Made by a program: the position numbers and the translations under genes. This document shows positions 41,925 through 50,947 of a stretch of DNA of 64,000 nt, piece by piece (the stretch's first letter is position 1; every line of letters begins with the position of its first letter). The stretch comes from Williamsia serinedens (lineage in GTDB: Bacteria; Actinomycetota; Actinomycetes; Mycobacteriales; Mycobacteriaceae), in NCBI RefSeq assembly GCF_024171725.1, contig NZ_JAMTCG010000003.1:248001-312000 (forward strand), given 5' to 3'. The notes beneath the pieces are model-generated. The model saw only the letters and a program-made list of their open reading frames with translations, was not told the DNA's origin and did not search any database.

Positions 41925-43409
41925 GTGACGCGCGTCGTCGTCGTGGGGGCCGGGGTCGGAGGACTCTCCGCAGCCGTGCGCCTCGCCGCGGCCGGCCACG
42001 AGGTGACGGTCCTCGAGCACGCGGACGAACCGGGCGGCAAACTGGGCGTCATCCGTCACGGCGGCTTCGTCTTCGACACCGGCCCGTCGCTCGTGACCAT
42101 CCCCGACATCCTCGAGGACCTCTTCGCGGCAACCGGGCGCCCGCTGCGCGAGGTACTCGACCTGCAACGACTGCCCGTCGCCGCCCGCTACCGCTTCCCG
42201 GACGGGACCGTTCTCGACATGCCCGGCCACCTCGCCGACATCCCCGACGCACTCGACGCCGCCCTCGGCCCGGGCCGCGGCGACCAGTGGTCGGCGTTTT
42301 TAGGCCGGGCCGAGCGGATGTGGGAGGCGTCGCGGGCGACGTTCCTCGAGAACCCGCTGACCGTCTCGGCGCTCCGCGACAACCACCCGCCGCTGCGCGA
42401 CCTGCCTGCCATCGCGCCGCTGCGCACCCTGCGCGGCATCGGCCGGAAGTACCTCTCGGACCCCCGGCTGATGATGCTGCTCGATCGCTACGCCACCTAC
42501 ACCGGCTCCGATCCCCGTCGGGCCCCGGCCGCGCTCGCGACGGTGCCGTGGGCCGAGCAGGCCTACGGATCCTGGTACATCCGCGGTGGGCTCGGCCAGA
42601 TCGCCGTCGCCCTGCAGGACCGGCTCTTCGCACTCGGCGGTCGGATCGAGTTCGGCGCGTCGGTCGGGACCATCACCGCCGAGGGCGGTCGCGCGAGCGG
42701 CGTCGCGCTCGTCGACGGCGCCCACGTCCCCGCCGACGTCGTCGTGGCCAACGCCGATGCCCGCTCGGTGTACGGACACCTGCTGCGCACACCGGCCACG
42801 AAGCGGATGGCCCGGCGGGTCCTGAAACCCACGCCGTCGTTCTCGGGCTTCGTCCTCCTCCTGGCGGTCGACGCACCGCCGGCGGGCCATCCGCACCACG
42901 AGGTGCTCTTCGCCGAGGACTACGACGCCGAGTTCGACGCGCTGTTCGGCCGACGGGGCGGCCCCCGACCCGTCGGCCGACCGACGGTGTACATCTCCGC
43001 ACCCGACGACCCGGCCGTCGTCCCGGGTCCGGGCACGGGGGCGTGGTTCGTCCTGGTCAACGCACCGCGCCACGAACCCGGCCGCGGGGTCGACTGGGAC
43101 ACACCGGGACTCGCCGAGACCTACGCCGATCGCATCCTCGACGTCATGGCCGAGCGCGGTGTCGACGTCCGGGATCGCATCCGGTGGCGCGGCATCCTCT
43201 CCCCGGCCGACCTCGAACGACGCACCCTCACCCCCGGCGGGTCGATCTACGGGTCGTCGTCGAACGGTGCGCGGGCGGCGTTCCTCCGGCCGCAGAACGC
43301 CTCACCGGTCCCCGGGGTGTACCTCGTCGGCGGGTCGTCGCACCCGGGCGGTGGGCTGCCGCTGGTCATGCTCTCGGGGAAGATCGTCGCCGACCTCGTC
43401 GGTCGCTGA
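41925..43409 (+). CDS. CrtI-family carotenoid desaturase/oxidase
   Basis: A 494-residue flavoenzyme of the phytoene-desaturase family. FAD-binding VVGAGVGGLSAAVRLA is at 6-21, EHADEPGGKLG follows, FDTGPSLVTIPDIL is characteristic of CrtI, and the C-terminal YLVGGSSHPGGGLPLVMLSGKI closes the FAD site. It would desaturate phytoene or oxidise an acyclic carotenoid end group. No crtB, crtE or cyclase gene is in the window, so its partners must be elsewhere. GTG start at 41925. A single copy like this may be a CrtO/CrtP-like modifier rather than the main desaturase. Confidence 0.9.
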   Translation: MTRVVVVGAGVGGLSAAVRLAAAGHEVTVLEHADEPGGKLGVIRHGGFVFDTGPSLVTIPDILEDLFAATGRPLREVLDLQRLPVAARYRFPDGTVLDMPGHLADIPDALDAALGPGRGDQWSAFLGRAERMWEASRATFLENPLTVSALRDNHPPLRDLPAIAPLRTLRGIGRKYLSDPRLMMLLDRYATYTGSDPRRAPAALATVPWAEQAYGSWYIRGGLGQIAVALQDRLFALGGRIEFGASVGTITAEGGRASGVALVDGAHVPADVVVANADARSVYGHLLRTPATKRMARRVLKPTPSFSGFVLLLAVDAPPAGHPHHEVLFAEDYDAEFDALFGRRGGPRPVGRPTVYISAPDDPAVVPGPGTGAWFVLVNAPRHEPGRGVDWDTPGLAETYADRILDVMAERGVDVRDRIRWRGILSPADLERRTLTPGGSIYGSSSNGARAAFLRPQNASPVPGVYLVGGSSHPGGGLPLVMLSGKIVADLVGR

Positions 43410-43414
43410 GTCAG

Positions 43415-43744
43415 TCAGCCCTCGTACCGGGCTTGCACACGCTTCGGCGCGCGACGACGCCACGCGTCGGTGATGAGGTCGCGGACGACGTCGGAGTCGG
43501 CGTCGGGGAGCCTCACCGCGACCGCCGAGAGCTTCTGCCCCCACAGCACCGGTGTGCACCAGTCGAACTCGGCGATCGTCTCCTCGATCTGCTCCGGTGT
43601 CAGCATGATCCGCAGCGTCTCGTCGTCGGGGCGTGTCGCGAGAACGGAGGTCCGGAACCGGAGGCTGTCCATGCCGTGATGGTCACCGACGGTGACCTCG
43701 GGGAGACGGGCCGCGTGCACGACGACGTCGTCCCACGTGGTCAC
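43415..43744 (-). CDS. MmcQ/YjbR-family protein
   Basis: A 109-residue protein of the MmcQ/YjbR family, a small double-wing fold thought to bind DNA or a ligand. Conserved features are LPEVTVGDHHGMDSLRF at the N-terminus, MLTPEQIEETIAE in the middle, and a C-terminal RDLITDAWRRRAPKRV. Function is not established in the family. Ends 6 bases from the convergent CrtI-type gene and is 11 bases downstream of glpR, so it may be the last gene of that transcript. Confidence 0.85.
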   Translation of the reverse strand: MTTWDDVVVHAARLPEVTVGDHHGMDSLRFRTSVLATRPDDETLRIMLTPEQIEETIAEFDWCTPVLWGQKLSAVAVRLPDADSDVVRDLITDAWRRRAPKRVQARYEG

Positions 43745-43755
43745 CGACGCACGCC

Positions 43756-44838
43756 TTATTGGCCGACGGCCCTGCGGTACTCGGGTTCCTCGCGCATCAT
43801 GCGGCGGTGCTGGAACGGCGGCAGGTGGTCGAACACGGGATGCTCGTCGTCGATCTCGAGGATCACCGCCCCGGGCCGGCGGAGGTGGAACGGGATCTCG
43901 TCGGCGAACGGATCGCCCACGTCGTCGAAGTCGCGGTGCCGCTGCGGCGTCCGGGTCGCACGCGACACACGACGACGACGGATCTGCTCCTCGATCCGCA
44001 CCGCGCGACGCAGGAACGCCATGTACATCACCAGCAGGCCGACCGTGACGCCGGTTGCGGTCCAGGCGATCCCGCCGAGGGCGATGCCCACGCCGAGTCC
44101 GGCCAGCGACAGCACCGCCAGGATCAGGACGCTCCGTTGGCGTGCGCGGTAGCGCTTCTCGCTGCGCCGGGTGTCCGCGTCGGGGTCATAGCCACCGCGC
44201 CCGCGGCGAGCGGGCTCGACGTCGTCGACGTCCAGGTCGTCCTCGTCGTCCGCGAGGTCGTCCGCATCGCCCCGGCGGTCGTCGTCATCCGTCTCCACGA
44301 GGTCCTCGTCGGTCAGGTTCTCGTCGGTCACGTCGTCGTCGGTCTCGGCATCGGTGGCGGTGCCGGCCCCGTCGGTGTCCGCGCCGGCCGTCCGCGTCGG
44401 GGCGCCCTCCGCCCGCGGCGTCCCGAGGTGGATGGCGTCGAGATCGACGACGGGGCCGTCGGAACCGTCGTCGGCGGACGTGTCCTCGGACGCGGAGCTG
44501 TCGTCGGTCGCGGACGTGTTCTCGTCCGCGACGGCCGTCGCGGTGCGGGCGGCCACGCGTTCACGGCGTGCGTCGACGTGATCGTCGGCGTCGTTGATGA
44601 GGTCGCCCGCCTTGCGGTACTCCCGCTCGGGCGCGACCCAGTCGGCGTCGTGGGGATGACGACCGGATGCGATGCGCCGCGTCGCCCGCGACATCGCCTT
44701 GCCGCCACGGTCGATGACGCGGGTGGCCAGGGTCGCCTGGGTGGGCTTGCGCACCTCGGGCCGGCCCTTGATGAGCATCGGGACCAGGACGAACAGCCAG
44801 ATCGCCACCAGACAGATCCACAGCACGGAGTTGGGCAT
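43756..44838 (-). CDS. glpR: Divisome membrane protein GlpR/SepX
   Basis: A 360-residue membrane protein matching the actinobacterial SepX/GlpR family (Rv0996 type). In Corynebacterium GlpR is the membrane receptor that brings the gephyrin-like Glp to FtsZ during division. The N-terminal helix (VLWICLVAIWLFVLVPMLI) is followed by a basic region, a 100-residue acidic linker (strings of D and E), two further helices (about 235-285) and a basic C-terminal region with HRDFDDVGDPFADEIPF. ATG at 44838 has AGGAGG upstream. The glp gene lies two genes away on the same strand. Confidence 0.87.
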   Translation of the reverse strand: MPNSVLWICLVAIWLFVLVPMLIKGRPEVRKPTQATLATRVIDRGGKAMSRATRRIASGRHPHDADWVAPEREYRKAGDLINDADDHVDARRERVAARTATAVADENTSATDDSSASEDTSADDGSDGPVVDLDAIHLGTPRAEGAPTRTAGADTDGAGTATDAETDDDVTDENLTDEDLVETDDDDRRGDADDLADDEDDLDVDDVEPARRGRGGYDPDADTRRSEKRYRARQRSVLILAVLSLAGLGVGIALGGIAWTATGVTVGLLVMYMAFLRRAVRIEEQIRRRRVSRATRTPQRHRDFDDVGDPFADEIPFHLRRPGAVILEIDDEHPVFDHLPPFQHRRMMREEPEYRRAVGQ

Positions 44839-44943
44839 GCGGGTGGCCTCCTCTCGGCGTCATCCCTGTGACCACATCAGTCACATCCGACTGCCGTGAA
44901 GGCTAGTGCCGCGGGGGGCTCCACCAGCGCAGACGCGCCGGGG

Positions 44944-45624
44944 TCAGGACCGGGAGTTTCCGGCCGGGAAGGCGGCGCGGCCGCTGCGAACGATGGTCTC
45001 CGCGGCGGTGCCGACGACCTCCTCGACGGTGAGCGCGAACAGCAGGTGGTCACGCCACCCGCGGTCGACGTCCATGTACCGCTCGAGCAGGCCCTCGCGC
45101 CGGAAGCCCACCTTGGTGAGCACGGCCTTGGACGCCTCGTTGGACGGCTGCACCGTCGCCTCGACGCGGTGGAGTCCCACCGGACCGAAACAGTGGTCCA
45201 CGGCGAGTGCGACCGCGGCGGTGACGACGCCGTTGTTCGTGCGGTCGGCGTCGATCCAGTACCCCACCCACGCGTTGCGCAGCGCACCGCGCTGGATGTT
45301 GCCGACGGTCAGCTGTCCGACGAACTCGCCGTCGACCTCGATGGCCAGCGGGATCATCGTCCCCGCCTTGGCCTCTCGACGCAGCACCGAGAACAACGCG
45401 GGCCACGCGGTGACGTGGTGGCGGTCGTTCCAGTCGCCCTCGCCGGTCGGTTCCCACGGGATCAGCGTCGCCTGGTTCTTGATGCGCAACGCACTCCACT
45501 GGCGACCGTCGCGCAGCCGCACACCCCGCAGGCTCACCACACCACCGGGGGTGACCAGCGGCCCGAGCTGCGCGGGCCACCCGGGATGCGGTCCACCGCG
45601 CCTGTTCGCCGAACGCCGGAACAC
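44944..45624 (-). CDS. RimJ/RimL-type protein N-acetyltransferase
   Basis: A 226-residue GNAT protein of the RimJ type, likely acetylating protein N-termini (RimJ acetylates ribosomal S5 in E. coli; Rv0995 is the mycobacterial counterpart by position). Features: GVVSLRGVRLRDGRQWSALR, IEVDGEFVGQLTVGNI, the central WVGYWIDADRTNNGVVTAAVAL and the C-terminal HRVEATVQPSNEASKAVLTKVGF. GTG start at 45624, 29 bases after the glp stop. It lies between glp and glpR in the conserved order of the divisome cluster. Confidence 0.88.
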   Translation of the reverse strand: MFRRSANRRGGPHPGWPAQLGPLVTPGGVVSLRGVRLRDGRQWSALRIKNQATLIPWEPTGEGDWNDRHHVTAWPALFSVLRREAKAGTMIPLAIEVDGEFVGQLTVGNIQRGALRNAWVGYWIDADRTNNGVVTAAVALAVDHCFGPVGLHRVEATVQPSNEASKAVLTKVGFRREGLLERYMDVDRGWRDHLLFALTVEEVVGTAAETIVRSGRAAFPAGNSRS

Positions 45625-45653
45625 GACCGAACTGTAATACGCGCGCAGGCCGT

Positions 45654-46919
45654 TCAGCCGCGTTGCGCCAGGAACAGGACGTCGACCTCGTCGCCGGTGT
45701 GGACCTCGTCGACGTCGGACTCCACGACCACGAGACAGTTCGCCTCCGCCAGGCCGGCCAGCAGGTGCGACGACCCGCTCTCCGACGAACCGATCACCTG
45801 CACCAGGTACTCGCCGGTCTGCTCGTCGCGCATGAGTTGGCCGCGCAGGTATCCCCGACGGCCCCGCACCGAGGCGATCGGTCCGACCGTGCGGGCACGG
45901 ATGACCCGGCGCATCGGCTTGCGCTTGCCCAACGCGATCCGGACGAGCGGGCGGACCATGACCTCGAACGCGACCAGCGCGCTGACGGGGTTCGACGGCA
46001 ACAGGAAGGTCGGGACCTCGTCGCGGCCGAGCTGACCGAACCCCTGCACGGAGCCGGGATGCATGGCGATGCGGTCGATCTCGATGTCCCCCAGGGGCGC
46101 GAGCGCGTCACGGATGTTCTCCGACGCCGTGCCGCCGAGCGGGGCGCAGATGACCACGATCTCCGAGCGGATCAGCTGGCCCTCGACGACGTCGCGCAGC
46201 TGCGACGCCTCGCGGCTGGCGATCCCGACACGGTTGACGTCGGCGCCGGCGTCCCGCGCGGCGGCGGCCAACGAGTAGCTGTTGACGTCGAAGACCTGGC
46301 CGGGGCCGGGGGTCCGGTCGATGTCGACGAGTTCGCCGCCGACGGAGATCACCGACAGCCGGGGGCGCGGATGCACGAGCACCCGCGTCCGGCCGACCGC
46401 CGCGAGCAGCCCGACCTGCGCCGCACCGATGATGGTGCCCGCACGGACGGCGACGTCACCGGGCTGCACGTCGTCGCCGACATGCCGGACGTAGTCACCG
46501 GACTCGACCGCGTGGCCGATCTTCACCTTCGACAGGCCGCCGTCGGTCCATCGCAGCGGCAGAACCGCGTCGGCGAGGGTGGGCAGCGGGGCTCCCGTCT
46601 CGACGCGGACGGCCTGTCGCGGCTGCAGTCGCGTCGGTGTCCGCGACCCGGCGGACACCTCACCCACCACGGGCAGCACGACGACGATGTGCTCACCCGG
46701 GGAGTCGGAGTCGTCGGCGGCGATGCCCGCCTCGGCGACATCCACACTGCGGACCGCGTATCCGTCGATGGCGGCCTGGTCGAAACCGGGCAGCGGGTTC
46801 TCGGTGACGACCTCCTCGGCGCACAGCAGACCCTGCGCCTCGCTGATGGCCACCCGGACCGGGCGGGGTGCGACCGCCGCGGCGGTCACCCGCGTCAACT
46901 GGTCCTCGACCGAGCGCAT
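45654..46919 (-). CDS. glp: Gephyrin/MoeA-like protein Glp
   Basis: A 421-residue member of the MoeA/gephyrin family. MoeA inserts molybdate into molybdopterin, but the paralogue next to galU and glpR (Rv0994, previously moeA1) corresponds to corynebacterial Glp, which binds FtsZ and its receptor GlpR in cell division. Family motifs: NPLPGFDQAAIDGYAVRS near residue 41, the central LSVISVGGELVD, and SNPVSALVAFEVMVRPL. True MoeA function cannot be excluded by sequence; no other molybdopterin genes are in the window. Transcribed after galU with an 89-base gap. Confidence 0.87.
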   Translation of the reverse strand: MRSVEDQLTRVTAAAVAPRPVRVAISEAQGLLCAEEVVTENPLPGFDQAAIDGYAVRSVDVAEAGIAADDSDSPGEHIVVVLPVVGEVSAGSRTPTRLQPRQAVRVETGAPLPTLADAVLPLRWTDGGLSKVKIGHAVESGDYVRHVGDDVQPGDVAVRAGTIIGAAQVGLLAAVGRTRVLVHPRPRLSVISVGGELVDIDRTPGPGQVFDVNSYSLAAAARDAGADVNRVGIASREASQLRDVVEGQLIRSEIVVICAPLGGTASENIRDALAPLGDIEIDRIAMHPGSVQGFGQLGRDEVPTFLLPSNPVSALVAFEVMVRPLVRIALGKRKPMRRVIRARTVGPIASVRGRRGYLRGQLMRDEQTGEYLVQVIGSSESGSSHLLAGLAEANCLVVVESDVDEVHTGDEVDVLFLAQRG

Positions 46920-46943
46920 CTCGCCTCCCGCCTGCTCCCCTGC

Positions 46944-46958
46944 CCCGGCCGTGCCGGG
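46944..46958 (-). terminator. Intergenic hairpin between galU and glp
   Basis: CCCGGC (46944-46949) and GCCGGG (46953-46958) form a 6-bp stem with a 3-base loop in the 89-base gap between galU and glp. It could be a weak terminator or attenuator that lowers glp transcription relative to galU. Confidence 0.35.
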
Positions 46959-47008
46959 ACCGATCGTCGGGGACTGACGTTAGCCGGTGTGGTGCGTGAC
47001 CGGTGCGA

Positions 47009-47944
47009 TCACGCGTCCTGGGCGAGCCGTTCCACCAGGTACTCGCGCAGCTCCGGGCCGATGTCGTCGCGATCGAGCGCGAAATCGACGGCGGCCTTGA
47101 GGTATCCGCCCGGGTTGCCGAGGTCGTGGCGCGTGCCGTGGTGGACCACGACGTGCACCGGGTGGCCCTCGGAGATCAGCAGGGCGATGGCGTCGGTCAG
47201 CTGCAACTCACCGCCCGCGCCGGGCTCGATGCGCCGGAGGGCGTCGAAGATGGCGCGGTCGAGGATGTAGCGGCCCGCGGCGGCGAGGTTCGACGGCGCG
47301 TCCTCCTTCGCCGGCTTCTCGACCATCCCCGTCAGCTTCATGACGTTGGGGTTGTTCGCGTCCTCGAGCGGCTCGACCTCGAACACGCCGTAGGCGCTGA
47401 TCTTCTCGTGCGGCACCTCGATGGCGCACAGCACGGTGCCGCCGCGCCGGGCGCGCGTGCGCGCCATCACCTCGAGGACCCCACCGGGCAGCACCAGGTC
47501 GTCGGGCAGGAGGACGGCGATGGCGTCCTCGTCGTCGCGCAGTTCGGCCTCGACGCAGCCCACGGCGTGACCCAACCCGAGCGGCTTGTCCTGGACGACC
47601 GCGGCGACCTCCATCAGCGACGGCGCCTTGCGCACCTTCGCCAGCATCGACGCCTTGCCACGCTTCTCCAGCGTCGACTCGAGCACCAGGTCCTCGACGA
47701 AGTGCGCGACGACGCCGTCCTTGCCCGGCGACGTGACGATCAGGAGCCGCTCGGCCCCAGCCGATTTCGCCTCCTCGGCCACCAGCTCGATGCCCGGGGT
47801 GTCGACCACCGGCAGCAGCTCCTTGGGCACCGTCTTCGTCGCCGGGAGGAAGCGGGTGCCCAGTCCGGCCGCCGGGACGATCGCCGTGCGCGGGATCGGC
47901 GGAGTGTTCGGAACGCTCTCGTACTCGACGCCCTTGGGTCCCAT
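47009..47944 (-). CDS. galU: UTP-glucose-1-phosphate uridylyltransferase
   Basis: Makes UDP-glucose from UTP and glucose 1-phosphate, feeding trehalose, galactan and other cell-wall sugar pathways. The 311-residue protein has the nucleotide-binding signature AAGLGTRFLPATKTVPKE (about 26-43), LLPVVDTPGIELVAEEA, LPDDLV and GELQLTDAI. ATG at 47944 with GAGAGGT upstream. It heads the galU-glp-rimJ-glpR series found in the same order in mycobacteria (Rv0993-Rv0996). Confidence 0.95.
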   Translation of the reverse strand: MGPKGVEYESVPNTPPIPRTAIVPAAGLGTRFLPATKTVPKELLPVVDTPGIELVAEEAKSAGAERLLIVTSPGKDGVVAHFVEDLVLESTLEKRGKASMLAKVRKAPSLMEVAAVVQDKPLGLGHAVGCVEAELRDDEDAIAVLLPDDLVLPGGVLEVMARTRARRGGTVLCAIEVPHEKISAYGVFEVEPLEDANNPNVMKLTGMVEKPAKEDAPSNLAAAGRYILDRAIFDALRRIEPGAGGELQLTDAIALLISEGHPVHVVVHHGTRHDLGNPGGYLKAAVDFALDRDDIGPELREYLVERLAQDA

Positions 47945-48016
47945 GACCTACCTCTCACCTCACCTGTCCGTGTCGTCGGCGACCCTAGGCTCGATCCCCG
48001 ACCGTCACCTGTGAAC

Positions 48017-48859
48017 CTATCGGGTGTCCGCTGTGCGCGCGGGCCGTGCGAGCACCGCGATCCGGGAGCCGTCGACGTGCCACGACACCGCACGCACGGC
48101 ACGACGTGCCCGTTCGACCGCGTCGGCGAGGGAGGCCGCGTCGGCGGCTGCCAGCCGGTCGGCGGACGCCGCGGCGAGGCGGCCGAGATGGCGCAGGGCA
48201 TGCCGTTCCGCGGCGTCGTCCGAGGTCGGATCGGCCGCGGTGACGAACTCGTGCACGTCGACGACCTCCCATCCGTTCTCCCCGACCAGGCGCGCCCAGG
48301 GCCCGCTGTGCAGCGGCATGACCTCGCGTAGCCGCGTCCCGAGCGCCTCGGCGGCGCGGCGCTCGGCCGGGGCGGCCGGGTCGTCGTCGGCCAGGACCCG
48401 CATCGGCCGTGCGACCTCCACCACACAGAGCAGTGCGTCGTCGGTGGCCACGTCACGCGTCCTGCGCAGCACCGCGCCCGCGTCGCCCACGTGGTGCAGG
48501 CAGTTCGACGCGAACACGAGGCCGGCGGACCCGGCCGGGAGGGGGATCCCGTCGTCGATGTCGGCGACGACGGTGCGCACCCGATCGCCCACTCCGGCAC
48601 GTTCTGCCCGTTTCCGCAGGATGCCGAACCACGTGTCCTGGGCGTCCACCGCGAGCACCCGGGAGGCGGGCAATCGTCGGGCGAGTCCGATCGCCGCGAC
48701 TCCGGTGCCGGTTCCGAGGTCGATGGCGGTCGACGGCTCGCCGGCGCTATCCGCGACCCGGTCGAGCACCTCGTCCCAGTGCCGCGCGAACGCTGCGGTC
48801 TCGTCGTCGAGGCCGTCGAAGGCGCCGGTGTGGCCGTGGTGACCGTGTTCGTGTGGCAT
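48017..48859 (-). CDS. Class I SAM-dependent methyltransferase
   Basis: A 280-residue methyltransferase. SAM-binding motif I is IDLGTGTGVAAIGLA (about 45-59); a VLAVDAQD acidic loop and NCLHHVGDA follow. The N-terminus is histidine-rich (MPHEHGHHGHTG), a possible metal-binding tail that is unusual in this fold. The C-terminal 80 residues are an alanine-rich helical region without a known domain. Substrate unknown. ATG at 48859; lies 72 bases upstream of galU and may share its transcript. Confidence 0.85.
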   Translation of the reverse strand: MPHEHGHHGHTGAFDGLDDETAAFARHWDEVLDRVADSAGEPSTAIDLGTGTGVAAIGLARRLPASRVLAVDAQDTWFGILRKRAERAGVGDRVRTVVADIDDGIPLPAGSAGLVFASNCLHHVGDAGAVLRRTRDVATDDALLCVVEVARPMRVLADDDPAAPAERRAAEALGTRLREVMPLHSGPWARLVGENGWEVVDVHEFVTAADPTSDDAAERHALRHLGRLAAASADRLAAADAASLADAVERARRAVRAVSWHVDGSRIAVLARPARTADTR

Positions 48860-49103
48860 GGGACGACCCTAGGGTGTACTTCGCGAAAACGGCACATTCA
48901 TGTGCTGAAACGGCACATCATGCGGTGGCTGCTGACCGTGCACCGTCGGTCGGGAGGGTCAGGCGTAGGGTCACACCCATCGGTCCTCATATCTGACAGA
49001 ACCCTGTTGGCGTCGCCGGTGTCGCAACGACCACGTGGTGGTCAGTCAGGTGAACCGTGATCATCTCCGACTTCTGTGTCGTTGCCGCCCGAGGAACCGA
49101 CTG

Positions 49104-49622
49104 ATGCCCCCGGTGCTGGGGCCGACCCGCCTCCACCTCCAGGCTGATCTGACTCAGCCCATCGCGGGTGTGTGGTTCCCGTACACGTCCACCTTGAGTG
49201 ACGAGCTCGCCACGTTCTCCAGCGCGATCGTCCCGACGTTGGGGTCGATCGTGGCGCTGCAGATGGACTGGCGTTCCTTCCGAGCCCGCCCGGGCCTCGA
49301 CTCGGAGGGCTCACCCCCCGTACCCCCGCTGATGCGGGTGACCACGAACCGCATGACCGTCGAGCTGATGGTCATCCCCCCACGTACACCGTCCACGCTG
49401 GCGGTGGCACTGATCCGGCTCGCCGGCGGGACACCGATACCACCGGAGCTCCGACACTCGCTGCTGGTCGAGCGCGCCCGACACATCCTCGAGCGGGCAT
49501 CCGCCGACGTCGAGCACCGCAACGCCACCACCGTCCCCCCGGCCCCGCCCGGAGGCTCGGGGGATCTGCCGCCGCGCGATCTGCCCACGCCGGTTCCATC
49601 AGTGGCGGAGAACACGAACTGA
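49104..49622 (+). CDS. Protein of unknown function
   Basis: A 172-residue protein with an N-terminal beta-like segment, a hydrophobic stretch (LATFSSAIVPTLGSIVAL), a MRVTTNRMTVELMVI strand and a proline-rich disordered tail. No signal peptide or known motif. ATG at 49104 with GAGGAACC upstream is preferred to a frame opening at 49035. Upstream, two copies of AACGGCACAT about 20 bases apart (near 48893 and 48913) sit between this gene and the divergent methyltransferase and may be regulator half-sites. Real but unassigned. Confidence 0.55.
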   Translation: MPPVLGPTRLHLQADLTQPIAGVWFPYTSTLSDELATFSSAIVPTLGSIVALQMDWRSFRARPGLDSEGSPPVPPLMRVTTNRMTVELMVIPPRTPSTLAVALIRLAGGTPIPPELRHSLLVERARHILERASADVEHRNATTVPPAPPGGSGDLPPRDLPTPVPSVAENTN

Positions 49623-49660
49623 CACCAGGCGGACGGCCGCAGGTGGGGCATGCTGCACCC

Positions 49661-50380
49661 ATGCGCGTCTCCGACCACCTCGTGGCGAGCTACCTCCGCC
49701 ACCCGACGCATGGGCCCCTTCCGGCGATCCTGCTTGCGCTCACCGTCACGACCGGCGTGGTGGACGCCGTGAGCATCCTCGGCCTGGGCCGGGTCTTCGT
49801 GGCCAACATGACGGGCAACGTGGTGTTCATCGGGTTCGCCCTCGCCGGCGCTCCCGGGTTCTCGTTGTGGGGGTCGGTGGTCGCGTTGGCCGCATTTCTC
49901 GGCGGGGCGATGCTCGGTGGACGTGCGGTCGCCCGGTGGGGCGGTCACCGAGGGCGCCTGATCCGCGACGCGGTTGCCGTCATGGTCGTCGTGTCGATCG
50001 GTGCGCTCGTCGCCGCGCCGTGGGTGTCGGTGTTCGCGGTGTCGCTCGTCGTCCTCGCGCTCCTCGCGGTGGGGCTCGGCGTCCAGAACGCCGTCGTGCG
50101 GTTCCTCGCCGTGCCCGACCTGACGACCACGGTCCTCACGATGACCCTCACCGGTATCGGCGCCGACCTGCGGAAGCGGGACGTCGCGACGGTCGTCCGC
50201 CGGATGAGCGCCGTCGTCGCGATGCTGGTGGGAGCGGCCGTGGGCGCCTCCCTGGTCCTGTCGGCAGGACTGACGGCCGGTCTGACGACGGTGCTCGTCC
50301 TGTCGGTGCTCACCCTCGTACCGGCGGTCGTCGGCGCACGGTCGACCGCCGTGTGGACCTGCTCGTCGAGAGCGGGCTGA
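49661..50380 (+). CDS. YoaK-family (DUF1275) membrane protein
   Basis: A 239-residue membrane protein with about six helices. It has the DUF1275 pattern: DAVSILGLGRVFVANMTGNVVFIG after the first helix, then a conserved NAVVRFLAVPDLTTTVLTMTLTGI segment. Function unknown; some relatives are linked to export of small molecules. ATG at 49661, 38 bases after the preceding hypothetical gene. The N-terminal HPTHGPLPAILLALTVTTGVVDAVS is typical of the group. Confidence 0.88.
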   Translation: MRVSDHLVASYLRHPTHGPLPAILLALTVTTGVVDAVSILGLGRVFVANMTGNVVFIGFALAGAPGFSLWGSVVALAAFLGGAMLGGRAVARWGGHRGRLIRDAVAVMVVVSIGALVAAPWVSVFAVSLVVLALLAVGLGVQNAVVRFLAVPDLTTTVLTMTLTGIGADLRKRDVATVVRRMSAVVAMLVGAAVGASLVLSAGLTAGLTTVLVLSVLTLVPAVVGARSTAVWTCSSRAG

Positions 50381-50421
50381 GCTCTGCTGACAGTGCCATC
50401 GACGGATGGCAGGATGCTGGG

Positions 50422-50940
50422 ATGCGCACCACGCCGGCCGCCCTGGGGCCACGCAAGACCCCGTTCCATCGGTGGCTGTTCCGGCCCGCGCGGTTCCGCG
50501 TGCTGGTGAGCCTGTACCCGCCTCTGCTGGGTGCGGGGGTGCGCGTCTCGCGCATCGCCGAGGACTGGACGTCGGGCACGGTGAGCCTGCGCGTCTACCC
50601 CTGGACGGCCAACCTCCACGGTGCGGCGTTCGGCGGTGCGCTCTTCAGTGCCACCGACATCCTCTACGGGATGATGCTCGCGGCCCAGCTCGGCCGACGG
50701 TTCGAGGTCTGGACCAAGGCGGCGCAGATCGAGTTCCACGCCCCCGGCCGCGGGCGACTCCACCTCGACGTCTCCCTGACCCACGACGAGGCCGACCGGA
50801 TCCGCCGGGACACCGAACGCGACGGGTCGTCGGACGTCATCCATCGCGTCGCGATCGTCGACGCCGCCGGGGTGACCGTCGCCGAGGCGACGCACACGAT
50901 GCGGGTCCGCACGCGGGGAGAACGATCGCCCGAGGCCTGA
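50422..50940 (+). CDS. DUF4442 hotdog-fold protein, thioesterase-like
   Basis: A 172-residue hotdog-fold protein of the DUF4442 group, related to acyl-CoA thioesterases. The pattern NLHGAAFGGALFSATDILYGMMLAAQLG, then WTKAAQIEFHAPGRGRL and VAEATHTMRVR, is that of the hotdog fold; the N-terminal 45 residues are specific to DUF4442. It may hydrolyse acyl-CoAs or bind acyl chains. ATG at 50422 lies 42 bases after the DUF1275 gene. It ends 8 bases from the convergent tetR gene. Confidence 0.82.
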   Translation: MRTTPAALGPRKTPFHRWLFRPARFRVLVSLYPPLLGAGVRVSRIAEDWTSGTVSLRVYPWTANLHGAAFGGALFSATDILYGMMLAAQLGRRFEVWTKAAQIEFHAPGRGRLHLDVSLTHDEADRIRRDTERDGSSDVIHRVAIVDAAGVTVAEATHTMRVRTRGERSPEA

Positions 50941-50947
50941 ACGACGA

